DNA of 64,000 bases from Carallia brachiata (GCA_021464245.1 JADCRB010000163.1:704317-768316), one strand, 5' to 3'. Positions 1-11,032 are shown, counted from the first letter of the stretch. Notes: generated by a model from the sequence alone, not told the origin. Translations and numbers: made by a program.

Positions 1-312
1 ACTCCAGACGTCAGAGACATAAAACAAATACACAACAGAATATGGGGAAAGACGCCATGTGACACACCAAAACAGGGGAAATTATAGGCAATTCCAGCCA
101 TCATACAATAGAAACAAATCCATAAGCAAATTGATGATAGGAGTACAATTCAAGCAAAATGTTAAAGTATATTACAAAAACTGTCCCATTCAAGCTTTGT
201 GATTGTCTTATAAGGCTTGTAACAAAGCAAAACATCAACTAGGTCCATCTTATCTACTCTTATGATGTAGTGAACAATTAAGAAACAACAATGAGATAAA
301 ATTCTGGCATAC

Positions 313-774
313 CTTGACAATAATTTCTGCTTTGTAAGGCCGGCTAGCACCCCATATAATCAAGCAAAACACAGTAAACAAAAGCAGGAAACTGCAAAAG
401 GCAATCAACGCCTGAAACCGCCTGGTAAATGCCTTTTCCTCCATGTCATCATAATTTCCTTCTTCCATTATGACATTACATTCAGGCCACCCTTTATCAT
501 TCCATCCTTTCTCATTTCTTTTCCTTCCACTCTTCGTCCCTGAGGAGGACCTAAAGATTCCTGAAAACCTACTACCCGACGAGTTCCTAGAATGGCGGCC
601 GAAAGAAGGGTGCGAAGGTGATTCCATTGGACTTGGTTGCATGGAAGAAGACTTGTCCCCATCATGTGAGTCCCTTGAAGGGCTCTGCACATAGTATACA
701 GGTCGCTTGGGAGACCTTGATGGTGATGATGGGGCTGAACTTGTGAGGTCTGATTCAGACTTTGCAGAATGCAT
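313..774 (-). CDS. First coding exon of a LEA-2/NHL-type single-pass membrane protein (gene runs off the left edge)
   Basis: The exon opens with ATG at 774-772 and reads 154 codons to a GT donor at 312-311 (AAG|GTATGC). The N-terminal half is rich in Ser and Pro and contains RPVYYVQSPSRDSHDGDK (residues 24-41), a motif I associate with a plant family of LEA hydroxyproline-rich glycoproteins such as Arabidopsis At1g45688. A basic patch (KSGRKRNEKG, about 81-90) precedes one hydrophobic helix at about 121-144. A cytosolic N-terminus with an extracytosolic LEA-2 domain is the usual family layout; the LEA-2 domain must lie in exons to the left of this window. Bases 1-312 are intron and hold nothing else I can support. 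Function is not established; a membrane or cell-wall association is inferred from the family. Confidence 0.8.
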
Positions 775-2040
775 TGTAAAGAATAGTGCCCTCAAACAAT
801 TGCTGTTATACAATGAGCACACTCAAAGGTGAAGTTACAAATTCTATTGCATGTTCTTCTACTTAATTCTACTAACACAACTGAAAACTTGAACTTACAC
901 TGAATCAATTTATGCCCAGAAGTTCTTTTGAGAACTGATTCACTATATAACTTGCTTGTCAGGTATCCAAATGCCTGAAACAGTACAATTCACTACCAGA
1001 TATTGAAAGGAAATATTCTTTGGATAACTACTAGGTACTAGAAAAGGCAAAAAGGCACACAAATTAGACAAGAGTTTCAGTGCCCTGCACTGGCAGATTG
1101 AACAACAACTCCAAAAACTTTGAAAAAAGCAAAAAAAATTACATAATACTCTAAATTTTTCAGAAGAGTAAGGCGGTGGTACCAAGGTAATAGATGCCAG
1201 AAGAAAATTGAAGCACCCCCACCTCACCTCTCCACCCAAAAGAGCCTGAAACTGGAACCCCACAAGAAGTTCCTGAAAAAAAAAAACAAAGAAAGAAAAA
1301 CAGCATTGACCAACAAAGCAACTGATGTATAATGCTTATAGCTATAGAGAAAAAGATAATACCAGAAGCCTCAAAAGTTCAGTTCTTTTTCACTCTATGC
1401 ACGTTGTTGCTAATTAATTCTCTTTTTACCCGTTGCATTAAAGATAGATAGTTTATGGTGACCTTTCCTTGTAAAACAGCCAATGAGTGAGCTATGCATG
1501 TCCCATTTTGTAGAAGACAGGAAAATACACCGAGCTATGGTCGGTAGGCTTGGAGGAGGAGCCTAAGACCGAACCTCAGGCTTGGGATTGTGTCGGCAGG
1601 TCTATAGTAAAGTATTTAATGGAAAAATTTTGGTGGTCCTTAATTATTGATATTCTCTTGCTGAGATTTGGACAAAGTACCTAATTTAAATTTCTTTTGT
1701 CATTTGTTCTGGTTTTCTTAGTAAGTCATTATGCCAGCTGCCTATATGTTTGAAAGAAAAAAAAAATTTAGTGACTTCGTTTAAATTATTTTAAAATAAT
1801 TATAAAATGACATAATTAATTAAAAAATTAAACTCATAAAAAAATTAAAATGAAAAAGACTGTCAAATATAGTTCAAATTTGGTAAAATAAGTCTGTATT
1901 ACTATTTTTTACTATTTATATAAACCCACTTAATGTTATTCATGTTTGAAGTATACAATATTCGTTCACTAATTAATATATTTGAAAGAACACTTCATTA
2001 ATACCAAAACCGATTAATTTACATTAACATATAATTTCTT
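775..2040. other. Upstream region of the LEA-2-type gene, no other gene
   Basis: This stretch probably contains the promoter, 5'UTR and possibly a 5'UTR intron of the minus-strand gene ending at 774. The 106-codon minus-strand reading frame at 943-1263 has no recognisable domain and is not called. Beyond 1740 the sequence is simply AT-rich. Confidence 0.5.
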
Positions 2041-2074
2041 AAGGGGGTGTTAAGTAAATTTTTTATCCTTTTCA

Positions 2075-2390
2075 AAAAAAATTCATTATTGATACATCGG
2101 TTATTAAATCTGTAGGTTGAAGCCAACTTTTAACTGTTGTTATACTTCATGCAACTACCTTTGAAAGGGTATATTCACCATCCGAGCACTACTAAACTTG
2201 AGCGTAACTCTTCTAAACCAACTATAATATTAACGAGTTTTAAATTAGCACTGTGCAGCGCCAAAGCGAACAAGGGAAACTATTGCCTCTAAAGTGCTAG
2301 CACTAGGATTCGAATCTAAATCAAATATAAGAGAAGTACGTTGGATCACTAATTAGATTGTTATATGGATAATAATTTTTCATCTAACTT
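2075..2390. repeat. Dispersed repeat, related copy at about 28845-29135
   Basis: The left parts align: ATTGATACATCGGTTATTAA here and CTGATATATCGATCATTAAA near 28865, both followed by ATCTGTAGG/TTTATGAATCGG-like sequence. Both copies later contain an ATT(A/C)AA(A/C)TCTAAAT-type segment that resembles a tRNA-type B box. The family is unknown to me. Confidence 0.45.
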
Positions 2391-2453
2391 TATTGTCTCA
2401 TTAATAGAAAAAAGCATATGGATTGTGAAAGTAACGTGCGAGCGTAGTAAATG

Positions 2454-2456
<3 letters not shown>

Positions 2457-2484
<28 letters not shown>
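2457..2484. repeat. (AT)n microsatellite
   Basis: A pure TA run lies directly upstream of the first tRNA-like unit; a second (AT)n run at about 2589-2623 lies directly downstream of it. Confidence 0.9.
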
Positions 2485-2488
<4 letters not shown>

Positions 2489-2505
2489 AGAGTTCTTTCC
2501 ACAAA

Positions 2506-2571
2506 TCCGCTGTAGCACAATGGCTAAAATTCTAACACTGAATTAATCCGGGTTCAAATCCCGGCAGCGGA
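2506..2571 (+). pseudogene. tRNA-Glu-like sequence, unit 1
   Basis: The acceptor arms TCCGCTG and CAGCGGA pair perfectly over 7 bp, and the T arm CCGGG-TTCAAAT-CCCGG is intact. A TAGCACAATGG segment fits the Pol III A box and GGTTCAAATCC fits the B box. The closest tRNA I know is plant tRNA-Glu, whose acceptor begins TCCGTTG. The anticodon arm (TTCTAACACTGAATT) does not fold properly and the D stem does not pair, so this is not a working tRNA gene. It sits between two (AT)n runs and is followed by a T-rich stretch that could end Pol III transcription. Confidence 0.7.
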
Positions 2572-2583
2572 AACTCTTTTTCG

Positions 2584-2588
<5 letters not shown>

Positions 2589-2623
<35 letters not shown>
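2589..2623. repeat. (AT)n microsatellite
   Basis: A pure TA run follows the first tRNA-like unit and interrupts the similarity between the two duplicated units. Confidence 0.9.
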
Positions 2624-2626
<3 letters not shown>

Positions 2627-3265
2627 ACATTCTTTTGCGACATTTTTTTTTTAAATTTTAATTTAATACGCTAATAACGCGCTTGAAAGCAGTGCAACTT
2701 TTATTGCATGGCGTAGAATGTTTCGATTCTTTTTGTTTTTGGCCCAAGCATCAAAAATTAGAATGCTAGTCTTCTTCCTTACGAAGACCCGTCTAGGTCT
2801 AGTGTTTTAGATGAGATCATTGACAGTTAAAATTTTAAATTAGAAAACCGAGATTTTAATCCTAATTCTTCTTCTTAGCATTTATCTTTTTTTATGACGG
2901 TAAATTATGTCCATTAAAATCAACAAAAAAAAAAATCTTCATCTTTGTAAATCTTAATTAAGAGTCACGTAGTTTGTATCTTAATGTAACCTTCAATAAG
3001 AGATGATCACTTGAGTACTAGTAGAATTTACGAATTATTCTACATTTAATCTAACTTTACAAATGAAGTAGTGAGATCATCATTTTTTTTTTTTTTTTAT
3101 GTGGGTTTGAGTTTCATGTCAATCAATTATTACATGATTTAGATTTGTGTGTTTCGAGTTACCTGCCATTGATTTTTCAAGTAATGCAAATTAGGTTAAA
3201 TTAAGTTTCGAGCGATAAGCTCATCTTGACATATAAATTTATACTTGTAATCACTTGTCATCCAA

Positions 3266-3329
3266 TCCACTATAGCACAAAGGCTAAAATTTTTTGGATG
3301 AATTATTTTCGAGTTCAAATCCCAAGTCA
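3266..3329 (+). pseudogene. Degenerate tRNA-Glu-like sequence, unit 3
   Basis: TCCACTATAGCACAAAGGCTAAAAT matches the head of the two better units. The T arm is degraded to CGAGTTCAAATCCCAA, and the acceptor no longer pairs. It lies between the two better copies. Confidence 0.5.
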
Positions 3330-3717
3330 ATTAATAAAATAACGTTGTACAATACATACAAAACATATTATATTAAACAGATAATTAGTGAGCTAAACTC
3401 CTTCTCACATACACATACCCACATTCACCGTTTCTTTCCATTGTAAATCTTTTGTTTTTTGTTTTTTTTAAATCGTGAAGCAATTATTTAATATGTAGTT
3501 TTCTCTTTATTATAGTTGCAATAATTTATTAAAATAAAAACGATTTATACAAAATAATAAGAAAATATTTTTTATACTAAATTTATTTTTGGATATGGAT
3601 AACTGCGGCGTGGATTTTTTCCTTTATTGTGAATTACGAAATTATTTCTCGAATTGTGAAATTGGGTTCATTTGAAAGCAGATATGTAACAAAGATATGT
3701 GAATTTCTATCAAGAAG

Positions 3718-3785
3718 TCCGCTGTAGCACAATGGCTAAAATTCTCACAATGAGAGTCAATCCGGGTTCGAAGCCCGGCAGCGGA
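3718..3785 (+). pseudogene. tRNA-Glu-like sequence, unit 2 (best preserved)
   Basis: The 7-bp acceptor stem TCCGCTG/CAGCGGA and the T arm CCGGG-TTCGAAG-CCCGG are perfect. An anticodon-like arm can form: ATTCT/AGAGT with a 7-nt loop CACAATG, but the loop lacks the U33 of normal tRNAs. The D stem (GCA against AAA) does not pair. A and B boxes look usable, and a TTTTTG and TTTTTT run follow within 20 bases. I read it as a tRNA-derived pseudogene or the head of a SINE-like unit rather than a functional tRNA. Confidence 0.7.
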
Positions 3786-4130
3786 AATGCTTTTTGCTTT
3801 TTTGGAAGTGTTATTTTGTTTGATTTTGATACCCTAATAACACGAATGGAAGCAACGCAACTTACATTTTCTTGGATACGCTGCCAATAACGCAGCAAGG
3901 GAATAGAATGTCTTCAATATGTTTCTTTTTTGCTTTTTTGTAACATTCAAAAATAGAATACAAATCTTCATTCATGTAAGTCTAAATTAATTAGTATTCT
4001 ATTTGTATCTTGATTTAAGTTTTAATGAGAGATTATTACTCGAGTACTAATAAATTTTACTTATCTCTTGAATTATTCCACACTAAAAGTAATTCTACAG
4101 TTGAAGTTGTGAGATGTAGATACATCATCA
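3718..4130 (+). repeat. Duplicated block, right copy (pairs with 2506-3095)
   Basis: See the left copy for the aligned islands. The similarity continues well past the tRNA-like head to about 4130 (GAAGTTGTGAGAT against GAAGTAGTGAGAT), which shows that the duplicated unit is several hundred bases long and not just a tRNA. Confidence 0.65.
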
Positions 4131-4373
4131 ATCTTAGGAAAAAAAAGGAGAAGCAAATCTTGAACCTTCCTTTTGTTTTTGGGTGCGGAAATCTTGAACC
4201 TGTGCGGAAATCAGAATGTTTCTAAAATTCTTTGCCGCTAAACCAATCTATTTGCTAACATTTGTCAAAATTCTTTTGATACATTTGCTCCACTATCAAA
4301 GTGTGGATTGCGTGACAGGTCTAAATTCAGATGTGCCTGACCAAAGCCAAAAATTTGGCTTCTAGTTATTAGT

Positions 4374-4492
4374 CATGTCCAAGCAACCAGACTTATCTCT
4401 AACCTCGCAATCTTTATCCTTTCCAAATCCTTATCGTCAGATAAAGTATGCCATACGCATTAGAAAAGAAAAGAGAAAAAGTGTATAAATTA
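4374..4492. repeat. Local repeat, copy 1 of 3
   Basis: Three copies share CTTTCCAAATCCTTATCGTC, followed by AGATAAAGTATG and CATTAGAAAAGAAAA. The others are at about 5118-5226 and 5330-5448. The copies are about 85-95% alike by eye over about 110 bp. Confidence 0.8.
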
Positions 4493-4818
4493 CTATTTTA
4501 AGTAATAATTTAATGATAATTTTACATATTTTTTCATATTATGACTTAGATTTGAGTTTCAATACTAATGAATTCGCCTATTTCAATCACTTGAGATTAA
4601 GTAGGAGTGTGATTATCAGTTTATGACTCATTAATACTGTGATTGGTCGTGAAGAAGACTCATTGGACCCAATATTATTCAAGTAGTAGGTTTGCTTCTT
4701 AGAGATAGTTGAACGAGATTTAAACAAATTAGAGTTATTTCGGTCTTGACTCATAAATCTAATGACTATCATGTCCGCGATTAATCTTTTTTTATGTTAA
4801 AAAAATATGGATTTATAA

Positions 4819-5020
4819 TGTGTTTAGTTTGATAGAAAATGAATAAAAAAGAAAATGAATAGAAACTGTTACTCAAAAAATTTTATTATTACTGTGTTAT
4901 TTTTTCATAACTTTTATTTTATCATAATTTTTTTATCAATTTAAATAATTAATTTTTATTTTTTTCTTATAAATTATTATTTATTTTCTTTTTTATAATT
5001 TTTTATCAATTCAAACACAG
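4819..5020. mobile_element. AT-rich foldback (MITE-like)
   Basis: The left end TGTGTTTAGTTTGATAGAAA is the inverted partner of the right end; the reverse complement of the right end reads CTGTGTTTGAATTGATAAAA. The arms are about 40 bp, with mismatches. I see no clear target-site duplication. It sits between copies 1 and 2 of the local repeat. Confidence 0.45.
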
Positions 5021-5117
5021 TATTAAAGCCTTCTTTAATATATTGGTTTAATATTATTATTACTAATTATAATTACTGATTGTTGATTTGTTGATTGTTG
5101 AATATTAAACATGAAAT

Positions 5118-5226
5118 AGTCATATCCAAGCAATAGGACTTATTTTTAACCTTGCAATCTTTATCCTTTCCAAATCCTTATCGTCAGATAAAGTATGACA
5201 TATGCATTAGAAAAGAAAAAAAAGTG
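5118..5226. repeat. Local repeat, copy 2 of 3
   Basis: It matches copies at 4374 and 5330. A TAAT/TTGATTGTTG-rich tract sits beside it. Confidence 0.8.
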
Positions 5227-5329
5227 CATAGATTTAGGGCCTTGTTGAGCGTACTGATTCGATATTATTATTACTAATTATTATTATTAATTATTAATTA
5301 TTAATTATTAATCTCCATTAAACATGAAT

Positions 5330-5448
5330 TAGTCATATCCAAGTAATGAGACTTATTTTTAACCTCGCAATCTTTGTCCTTTCCAAATCCTTGTCGTCAG
5401 ATAAGCATGACATATACATTAGAAAAGAAAAGAAAAAAAAGTGTACAG
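5330..5448. repeat. Local repeat, copy 3 of 3
   Basis: It matches the copies at 4374 and 5118. Copies 2 and 3 are more alike than either is to copy 1, including the downstream GGCCTTGTT, which suggests a later second duplication. Confidence 0.8.
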
Positions 5449-5943
5449 ATTTAGGCCTTGTTCAATATACTGGTTTAATATTATTGTTATTAATTATTAT
5501 TATTAACTGTTAATTGTTGATTACTAATTTTTATCAAACATGCCGTTAGGAGAAACATACTACCCCAAGGTCCACAACTGGTGCCTACACTAATATTATT
5601 ATACATTTAAGGTACATAATTATGTAATTAACAATTAAATAATTTAAATTATTTATGAAAATGCACAAAAAGTAGTAACAATAAGTATCTAGGTAAATAA
5701 AAATAGAGTAATGATAAATATTTTAAAAATAGTATTATGACATATCATAAAATATATAATTATGAAAAAAATTATTAATTTTTTTAATACTGTTAAATAA
5801 AAAAATTAATAATTCTTTATATAATTATATATTTTAAAATATTTCATAATACAGTTTTCGAGACGTTAATTATTACTTATAAAAATATATTCAAACATCT
5901 ATATTTTAACAAAAAAACAATATATTAGAAATAAATTGATAAA

Positions 5944-6600
5944 ATTATCAAATCTTTTTTTTTTTTTTAACGCCAGAGCTCCAGAAGGTTCTACACACCC
6001 CACCAGACACCAACGGCGATAAAAGCCACAAACGGCCAACGGTGGCGTGAGTAAGGCGGACAGCCTAGCGCAAGCCAACATCGCCAAAGCGCAACTCAAA
6101 GGCACAAATACCACATGGCAGAGGACTGAGAAGGCCGAAGGGAAGAAGGCAACCACAAAAGGAAGACGAATCCAGTGACCAAAAGGGCGGCCGGACGGTG
6201 GTGCGATGCTCCCACGGATAGATCCGACTGTACAAGGCGCCTAAAGACTGCTGGGAGGGCTAGCAGCTGACAAAAAGTGGGGCATCCCCCACCTCCATAC
6301 CCAGAACCAGCAGCAACATAGAGGTGGGAGAGCGTGACTCCGACAGTCGTTCAGCAGAAACGAAACAGAAGCAACCTGTACAAGCACAGCAGAACAGAAA
6401 AGAAAACACAAAAGAACGCTCACAAAGGAGCACCTAGTGCACGAAGGCGCACAGACAGCCACTAAGGCTGACAAAGCCGATTGAAACTCCAGAACGGAGC
6501 TCCCGACGACACCCTAGGCTCTCGGCGTACGTTAGCGAAAGCTAGCGTACGATAACGAGAGCCACAGAACATTATTAACGGTCTTCAGATTATCAAATCT
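5944..6600 (-). mobile_element. Poly(A)-tailed retroposon with 12-bp target-site duplications
   Basis: A perfect direct repeat ATTATCAAATCT is found at 5944-5955 and 6589-6600. Between them lies a 633-bp GC-rich insert with a poly(T) run at its left end, which is a poly(A) tail when read on the minus strand. This arrangement is the mark of target-primed reverse transcription by a LINE machinery. The 5' end of the insert (right side, about 6528-6553) carries an 11-bp hairpin, CGTACGTTAGC-GAAA-GCTAGCGTACG, with one G-T pair. I see no reverse transcriptase or other known domain; minus-strand frames at 5899-6156 and 6241-6474 look incidental. It could be a 5'-truncated LINE, a large SINE, or a retrocopy of an unknown transcript. 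Confidence 0.75.
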
Positions 6601-7190
6601 ATAAATAAAAATAAGCAAAAAAATATATATCTAAAGATAGTAGCTCATTATAGGGATTACGTCCCAAGATTCTGTGTCCGCTTAACTAAGCTTTATCTAG
6701 ATCGCCAGCATTCACATTTTTGTCTTATGCCTGAACATGGCCAAAATAAAATAAAGTAATATCGTGATAGCTCTTAAAGTGAAAAGAGAAAATTATTTGA
6801 AACAACCAAGCATCCAATGAATGTAGGATTTCGTCCATATCTGTGATTATAGGTGTTTATTCTCGTTAAGACGTTAGTGGAATCCAATCGAATTGTAATT
6901 CTGTATAACTGTGAGAGAGACAAATAATTCATATTAATTATTGTAAAGTTTATTTTTTTATAAATTTAATATAAAAATTCAAATTATTTTATCGTATAAC
7001 TTACACAAAAATTTAATTTATTATACCGTGTAATCAATACAATTTTTTTCTTTATAAAACTGTCGATATCATCCGTATTCTCTCGGTTTTAAAAAGAAAA
7101 AAAGAATAATAATTATAGAAAAGTTGGACTATGTGGGACTCCCTCAATGTCGCCTGTCACGTGACTCACTCCCTTACAATATGGAAAGCA
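6601..7190. other. AT-rich spacer before the dynein light chain gene
   Basis: No reading frame or repeat that I can support. The right end should contain the promoter of the gene starting at 7365. Confidence 0.5.
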
Positions 7191-7364
7191 GGGAAGAGAA
7201 ATCCACTTGGGTTGTGCTTAGAAGGCCTGATGTTTCTTCGACATTGGTTCTTGGACCTAGGAATATGAGTTTTGAGTGACTTTTGTTCTTTTGGGGACCT
7301 TTTTTCCTTTTAGATAAGAGCTGCAAGAGAGACAGAGTGAGAAAAAAAAAAAAAAAAAAAGAGC

Positions 7365-7939
7365 ATGCTGGAAGGGAAGGCATTGATTGAGGATACAGAC
7401 ATGCCAGTGAAGATGCAAATCCAAGCCATGGATTGTGCTTCTCAGGCCTTGGATCTCTATGATGTCTTTGACTGCAAATCCATTGCTGGCCACATCAAAA
7501 AGGTGCACTTTCACAAATACACACAACACATACACACAAAAGATGGCCACTTTGCCTTTTCTTATTCCTTCTTTCTTGATTTTGTATGCCTCACAAGTCA
7601 TCAGCAAGAGATTTTCAGGTTGTAGGCACACTAATGTCAACAAAATTTCCAGATTATGTCGAATGATACTCACAAAAAAAAAAAAAAAAGGGAACCCCTT
7701 TGGATTATGGACCTCCAGGCTCTGGTTATATATGCTTTTTTTTTTTTTTTTGGGCTGATTTTTCTGTTGTAAACTGGCAGGATTTTGACAAGAGATATGG
7801 AGGTGGATGGCAATGTGTTGTTGGTTCAAATTTTGGGTGTTTCTTCACTCATTCCAAGGGCACTTTTATCTACTTCACACTGGCTACTCTCAATTTCCTC
7901 ATCTTCAAAGGAGCTTCTTCTCCTCCATCCTCTCCATGA
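7365..7939 (+). CDS. LC8-type dynein light chain (DYNLL family), 2 exons
   Basis: Exons are 7365-7502 and 7781-7939, joined as AAG|GTGCAC and GGCAG|GAT in phase 0, giving 98 residues. The family hallmarks are all present: MPVKMQIQAMDCASQALDLY (13-32), AGHIKK just before the junction, FDKRYGGGWQCVVGSNFGCF at the start of exon 2, and FIYFTLATLNFLIFKG near the end. LC8 is a dimeric hub that binds short linear motifs in partner proteins. Flowering plants lack dynein heavy chains, so its role there is as a hub and not a motor subunit. The Ser/Pro tail ASSPPSSP is a lineage-specific extension. A purine-rich A-run (about 7343-7360) lies in the 5'UTR, and AATAAA at 8337 is a possible polyadenylation signal. 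Confidence 0.95.
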
Positions 7940-8399
7940 GAGAGGCTGAAATTGTGGGGAATGGGGGTTATCTTTGCTTGTCATGAAAATTCCAGAGAGA
8001 AAGACATTAAACTGTGGAAAAAGTTCCATCTTGAAGGGCGTCTAGTTTTTGTAGAGCAAGGAAAGAACACAGAAGAGGCATGTCTATGGCCGCATGGGGT
8101 TTATTTTGGATCTTCCAATTTGATAATGAGCTTTGTTATTGTAATTATCCCATTCTGTATAAATATAGCAGCTTCTTAGCTAGTTGTCACAGTGTCTGTC
8201 TTCTCTAGCACAAAAGGAGGAAAGCAATCTTTTATGGATTTATTATGGTTCCATAAAAATGTTGGCTAAAATATTTGCTTTAGTTGAACTGTTATTTTCA
8301 TGGATCAATAAGATTGCAATTCCTTCATTGTTGGATAATAAAGTACCTTAAATTCATTTATGAAATTTTTCTCTGTTTGCTTCTAGCAGAATTCTTGGA

Positions 8400-9165
8400 G
8401 GTTTTTTTTTTCCCAAGTATTATTGGTTGAAAGATCAATATTTAGGATCATAACATTATCATTTTAGTTTATTAACCATCTTTAGGCCTATTTTTGCTTT
8501 TCAGAAAGTGACAGAAACATGTAGATTTAGCTGAAGCATGAATGCAAATTTACACAAAATGTATTTGCTCCCAGCCAATTTCCAACTTCAACCAAAAAAC
8601 CAAGCTATTTACCATTCAAGCTGACTTTGTGAATTTTTGAACCCAGAATCAACAAACGGTGTAGATGCCCAACAGGCAGAGGCATCAGCTCAATGATTGA
8701 GTTGATGCAAGCTCGTGAAAGAGAGAGGATGGATAAAGCACAAAGCTTTCCAGTGACCATAAGGAAAAAATTATATAGGCACCTAATGTTAAGTATAAAG
8801 TTAAGTATAAAATTGATAGGTGAAATTTAAACCGTTGAATTGTAGAAAGTATAGTAAATTTAAAAAAAAGAAATAAATCGGTGGATTGTCTGCCGTGTCT
8901 GCTGTCTACAAAATTTAAACCCATTTTTCAACGTCACAAGGCAAGACAAGCAAAGAAATTCCCACGCTGAATACCATCCAAATTATCAAGAAACTGCTGT
9001 TCAACCATACAACTGAAACACTAAGAATGAAGTACATATTAAATTCTGGTATTCATTACACTAAAACAGCAGCAGCTTGGTTTGAACTCAATCTTGTTAT
9101 TTTTTGTGGTGTGAGCCATTACATATAGGAAAGTGCTAGGTTTTTTTTTTTTTTTGAGGAAAGGA
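8400..9165. other. Intergenic, nothing supported
   Basis: It contains poly-T and poly-A runs and short reading frames without recognisable domains (for example 8685-8924 minus). Confidence 0.5.
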
Positions 9166-9169
9166 AAGT

Positions 9170-9330
9170 GTTAGATTAAATTTATTTTAAATTCATTTTT
9201 ATTTTAATTGATAGATTCGTTATCTTATTAAAATGACCTAAATCACTTTAATCAATTTACGCTTAAACTTATATTCTTTTCATTTCTTCTTATCCCACTG
9301 GTGTGGGATTTCCAACTCCAACAAATCTTT
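9170..9330 (-). repeat. Diverged solo fragment of the TRIM-like LTR found at 32.0-32.8 kb
   Basis: Read on the minus strand it has ATCCCACACCAGTGGGATAA and, further on, GATTTAGGTCATTTTAAT. These match the LTR segments ATCCCACGTCCGTGGGAGAA and GGCTTAGGTCACTTTAAT in the same order. No partner LTR is seen nearby. Confidence 0.45.
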
Positions 9331-10700
9331 TGATATTGTTGGTAAACAGGAGCAAAATAAAGACAGCAAGGTTAATGACCTGTTAGAAGTTGCAGAGAAA
9401 TAAAGGCACAGCAGGAAGACGGCAAGAAGAGAAAATAGAAGTGATTTGGAAAATGGGTTCTTAACCCTTTCATTGGAGCTGGAACTTCATTATATATGAA
9501 GTATACGAAATGCTTTCATCATTTCAACTTTAAACTAATCTAAAAACTAATTCAAATTAAAGTTGATTACAATTCAAAAAGTTTTAAACTCAGCCCTTGA
9601 TCTTCACAAAGGAGTAACAGCTAGTTTGATAGATCCCCCAATCTTTTCATAGCTCAAAAATCAAATGCAAACATAGAAAAGACAAAATAAGCTGAGATGG
9701 CACTTGAGTGAAACCTAAACTGATCTTCTGTCTGCTGGAAATAACCGAAATAACTAACACCAAAACGGCAACCTGATATGTAAATGTAATGCCGCAGCAA
9801 CATGGAATGCACCACCGGCTTGGTGCTTCAGATATTACGTCAGGAAACATTTCAACCCAAAAATAAACACAATCTAGAAGCTAAAGTCAATGAAAGAAGA
9901 TATCTTTAAAAAACCTCTGTGGTCGACTTGTAAGAACTCTGCTTCCATATCCCACTCCCTAAGTATTGATGAAATGGACAATTGTTAAAATTTTAATTTA
10001 ATATTCTTCCACGTGGGAGTCAAAGGAGCCGTCCTTTCAACATTGCATCGGTCACATAAATATAAATATAAATATAAATATAAAATTTTTAAGAATATCT
10101 TAATAATTAAAATTTAAATTTTTATTATAAAAATTTTGAGTTTAAATTTGATAAAAGAATATGTAAGATTTATATGAGAAAAGAACTACTATTATTCTTT
10201 AACTTATTGTCCGATGATCTCTAAATAAACTAAAAAATACATATAAATATAAGGTCAAATTAAGGATTTACAAGAAAAAAAAAAAACTAATTAATAACAT
10301 TTAAGTAGAAATAAAGTTATATCCACCGTTTTGATTAACTTTAAAAAAAGTAATTAAAAACACACAAACTGTTATATAGTATAAATGAATTGTATGACTA
10401 TTTTATTACTACTTATAATTAAATTATGTAGTGAAGATAATAAAATGCCTAAACAAAATGACACTGAATAAAATCTTCTCAGCAACACTCGCTGAATCCA
10501 GATTTGGAGAGAGAGAGAGAGAGACAGATGGGGGTTGGCAACTTGGCATAGATGTTCTTCTTCCCGAGTTCCTTGCAAGTTTTGACTGTTTAAGAACAAA
10601 AACAGGCATCCAATTCTCACAACACAAAATAATGCAAAAATTATACAATTAACAAAAAAAAAAAAAAACTTTGTTATCTCTTATTACATATATTTATTTA
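9331..10700. other. Intergenic with short simple repeats
   Basis: It contains (AAATAT)n at about 10057-10083 and (GA)n at about 10507-10524. I recognise no gene; the 67-codon minus-strand frame at 9647-9850 has no known domain. Confidence 0.5.
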
Positions 10701-11032
10701 CAATGTTCTTAGTAAACCTCACGACTCAGAACATGCACCCCACGTCCAACAAACAACATGACATTAGACAAAAAAAAAAAAAAAAGGGAAAAAAGTCAAA
10801 AACCAACCCCAAAACCCCATCAAGAACAATCACCTCCACAACTTTGTCAAACTTCTACTATCACCCAACAAACAACACACCATTTCTCTGGAAACCCATT
10901 TGGAAGTTTTGCTCTGTCACCTTCCTTTCCACCACCAAAACATATAGCTAAATGCTCTTTTTTTCTTGTTCTTGGCTTCTATAGTTTCTTGCTTCCATTG
11001 TGTCAAGGAACTATTTCTTTGAGCATTTGAAA

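Larger units (their letters stand above)
2506..3095 (+). repeat. Duplicated block, left copy (pairs with 3718-4130)
   Basis: After the tRNA-like head the two copies keep aligned islands: CTAATAACGCGCTTGAAAGC against CTAATAACACGAATGGAAGC, AATCTTCATCTTTGTAA against AATCTTCATTCATGTAA, and GATCACTTGAGTACTAGTAG against GATTATTACTCGAGTACTAA. The left copy is longer because of the (AT)n run and a block near 2780-2900. Confidence 0.65.

Noticed and set aside
943..1263. 106-codon minus-strand frame
   Set aside because: No known domain, low-complexity composition, and it lies in the probable 5' flank of the LEA-2-type gene.
2506..3785. Functional tRNA-Glu genes
   Set aside because: Neither unit pairs in the D stem, and the anticodon loops are abnormal (no U33 in the better unit, disrupted stem in the other).
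5899..6474. Cys/Leu-rich minus-strand frames in the 6-kb retroposon
   Set aside because: One crosses the insertion boundary into the tail and neither has a known domain; they look like open frames by GC content.
7257..7829. 190-codon minus-strand frame
   Set aside because: It is the antisense shadow of the dynein light chain gene and includes phenylalanine runs from poly-A/T stretches.
11000..11032. Upstream GTG start for ROPGEF
   Set aside because: Plant nuclear genes rarely start at GTG, and an ATG in good context follows 33 bases later.
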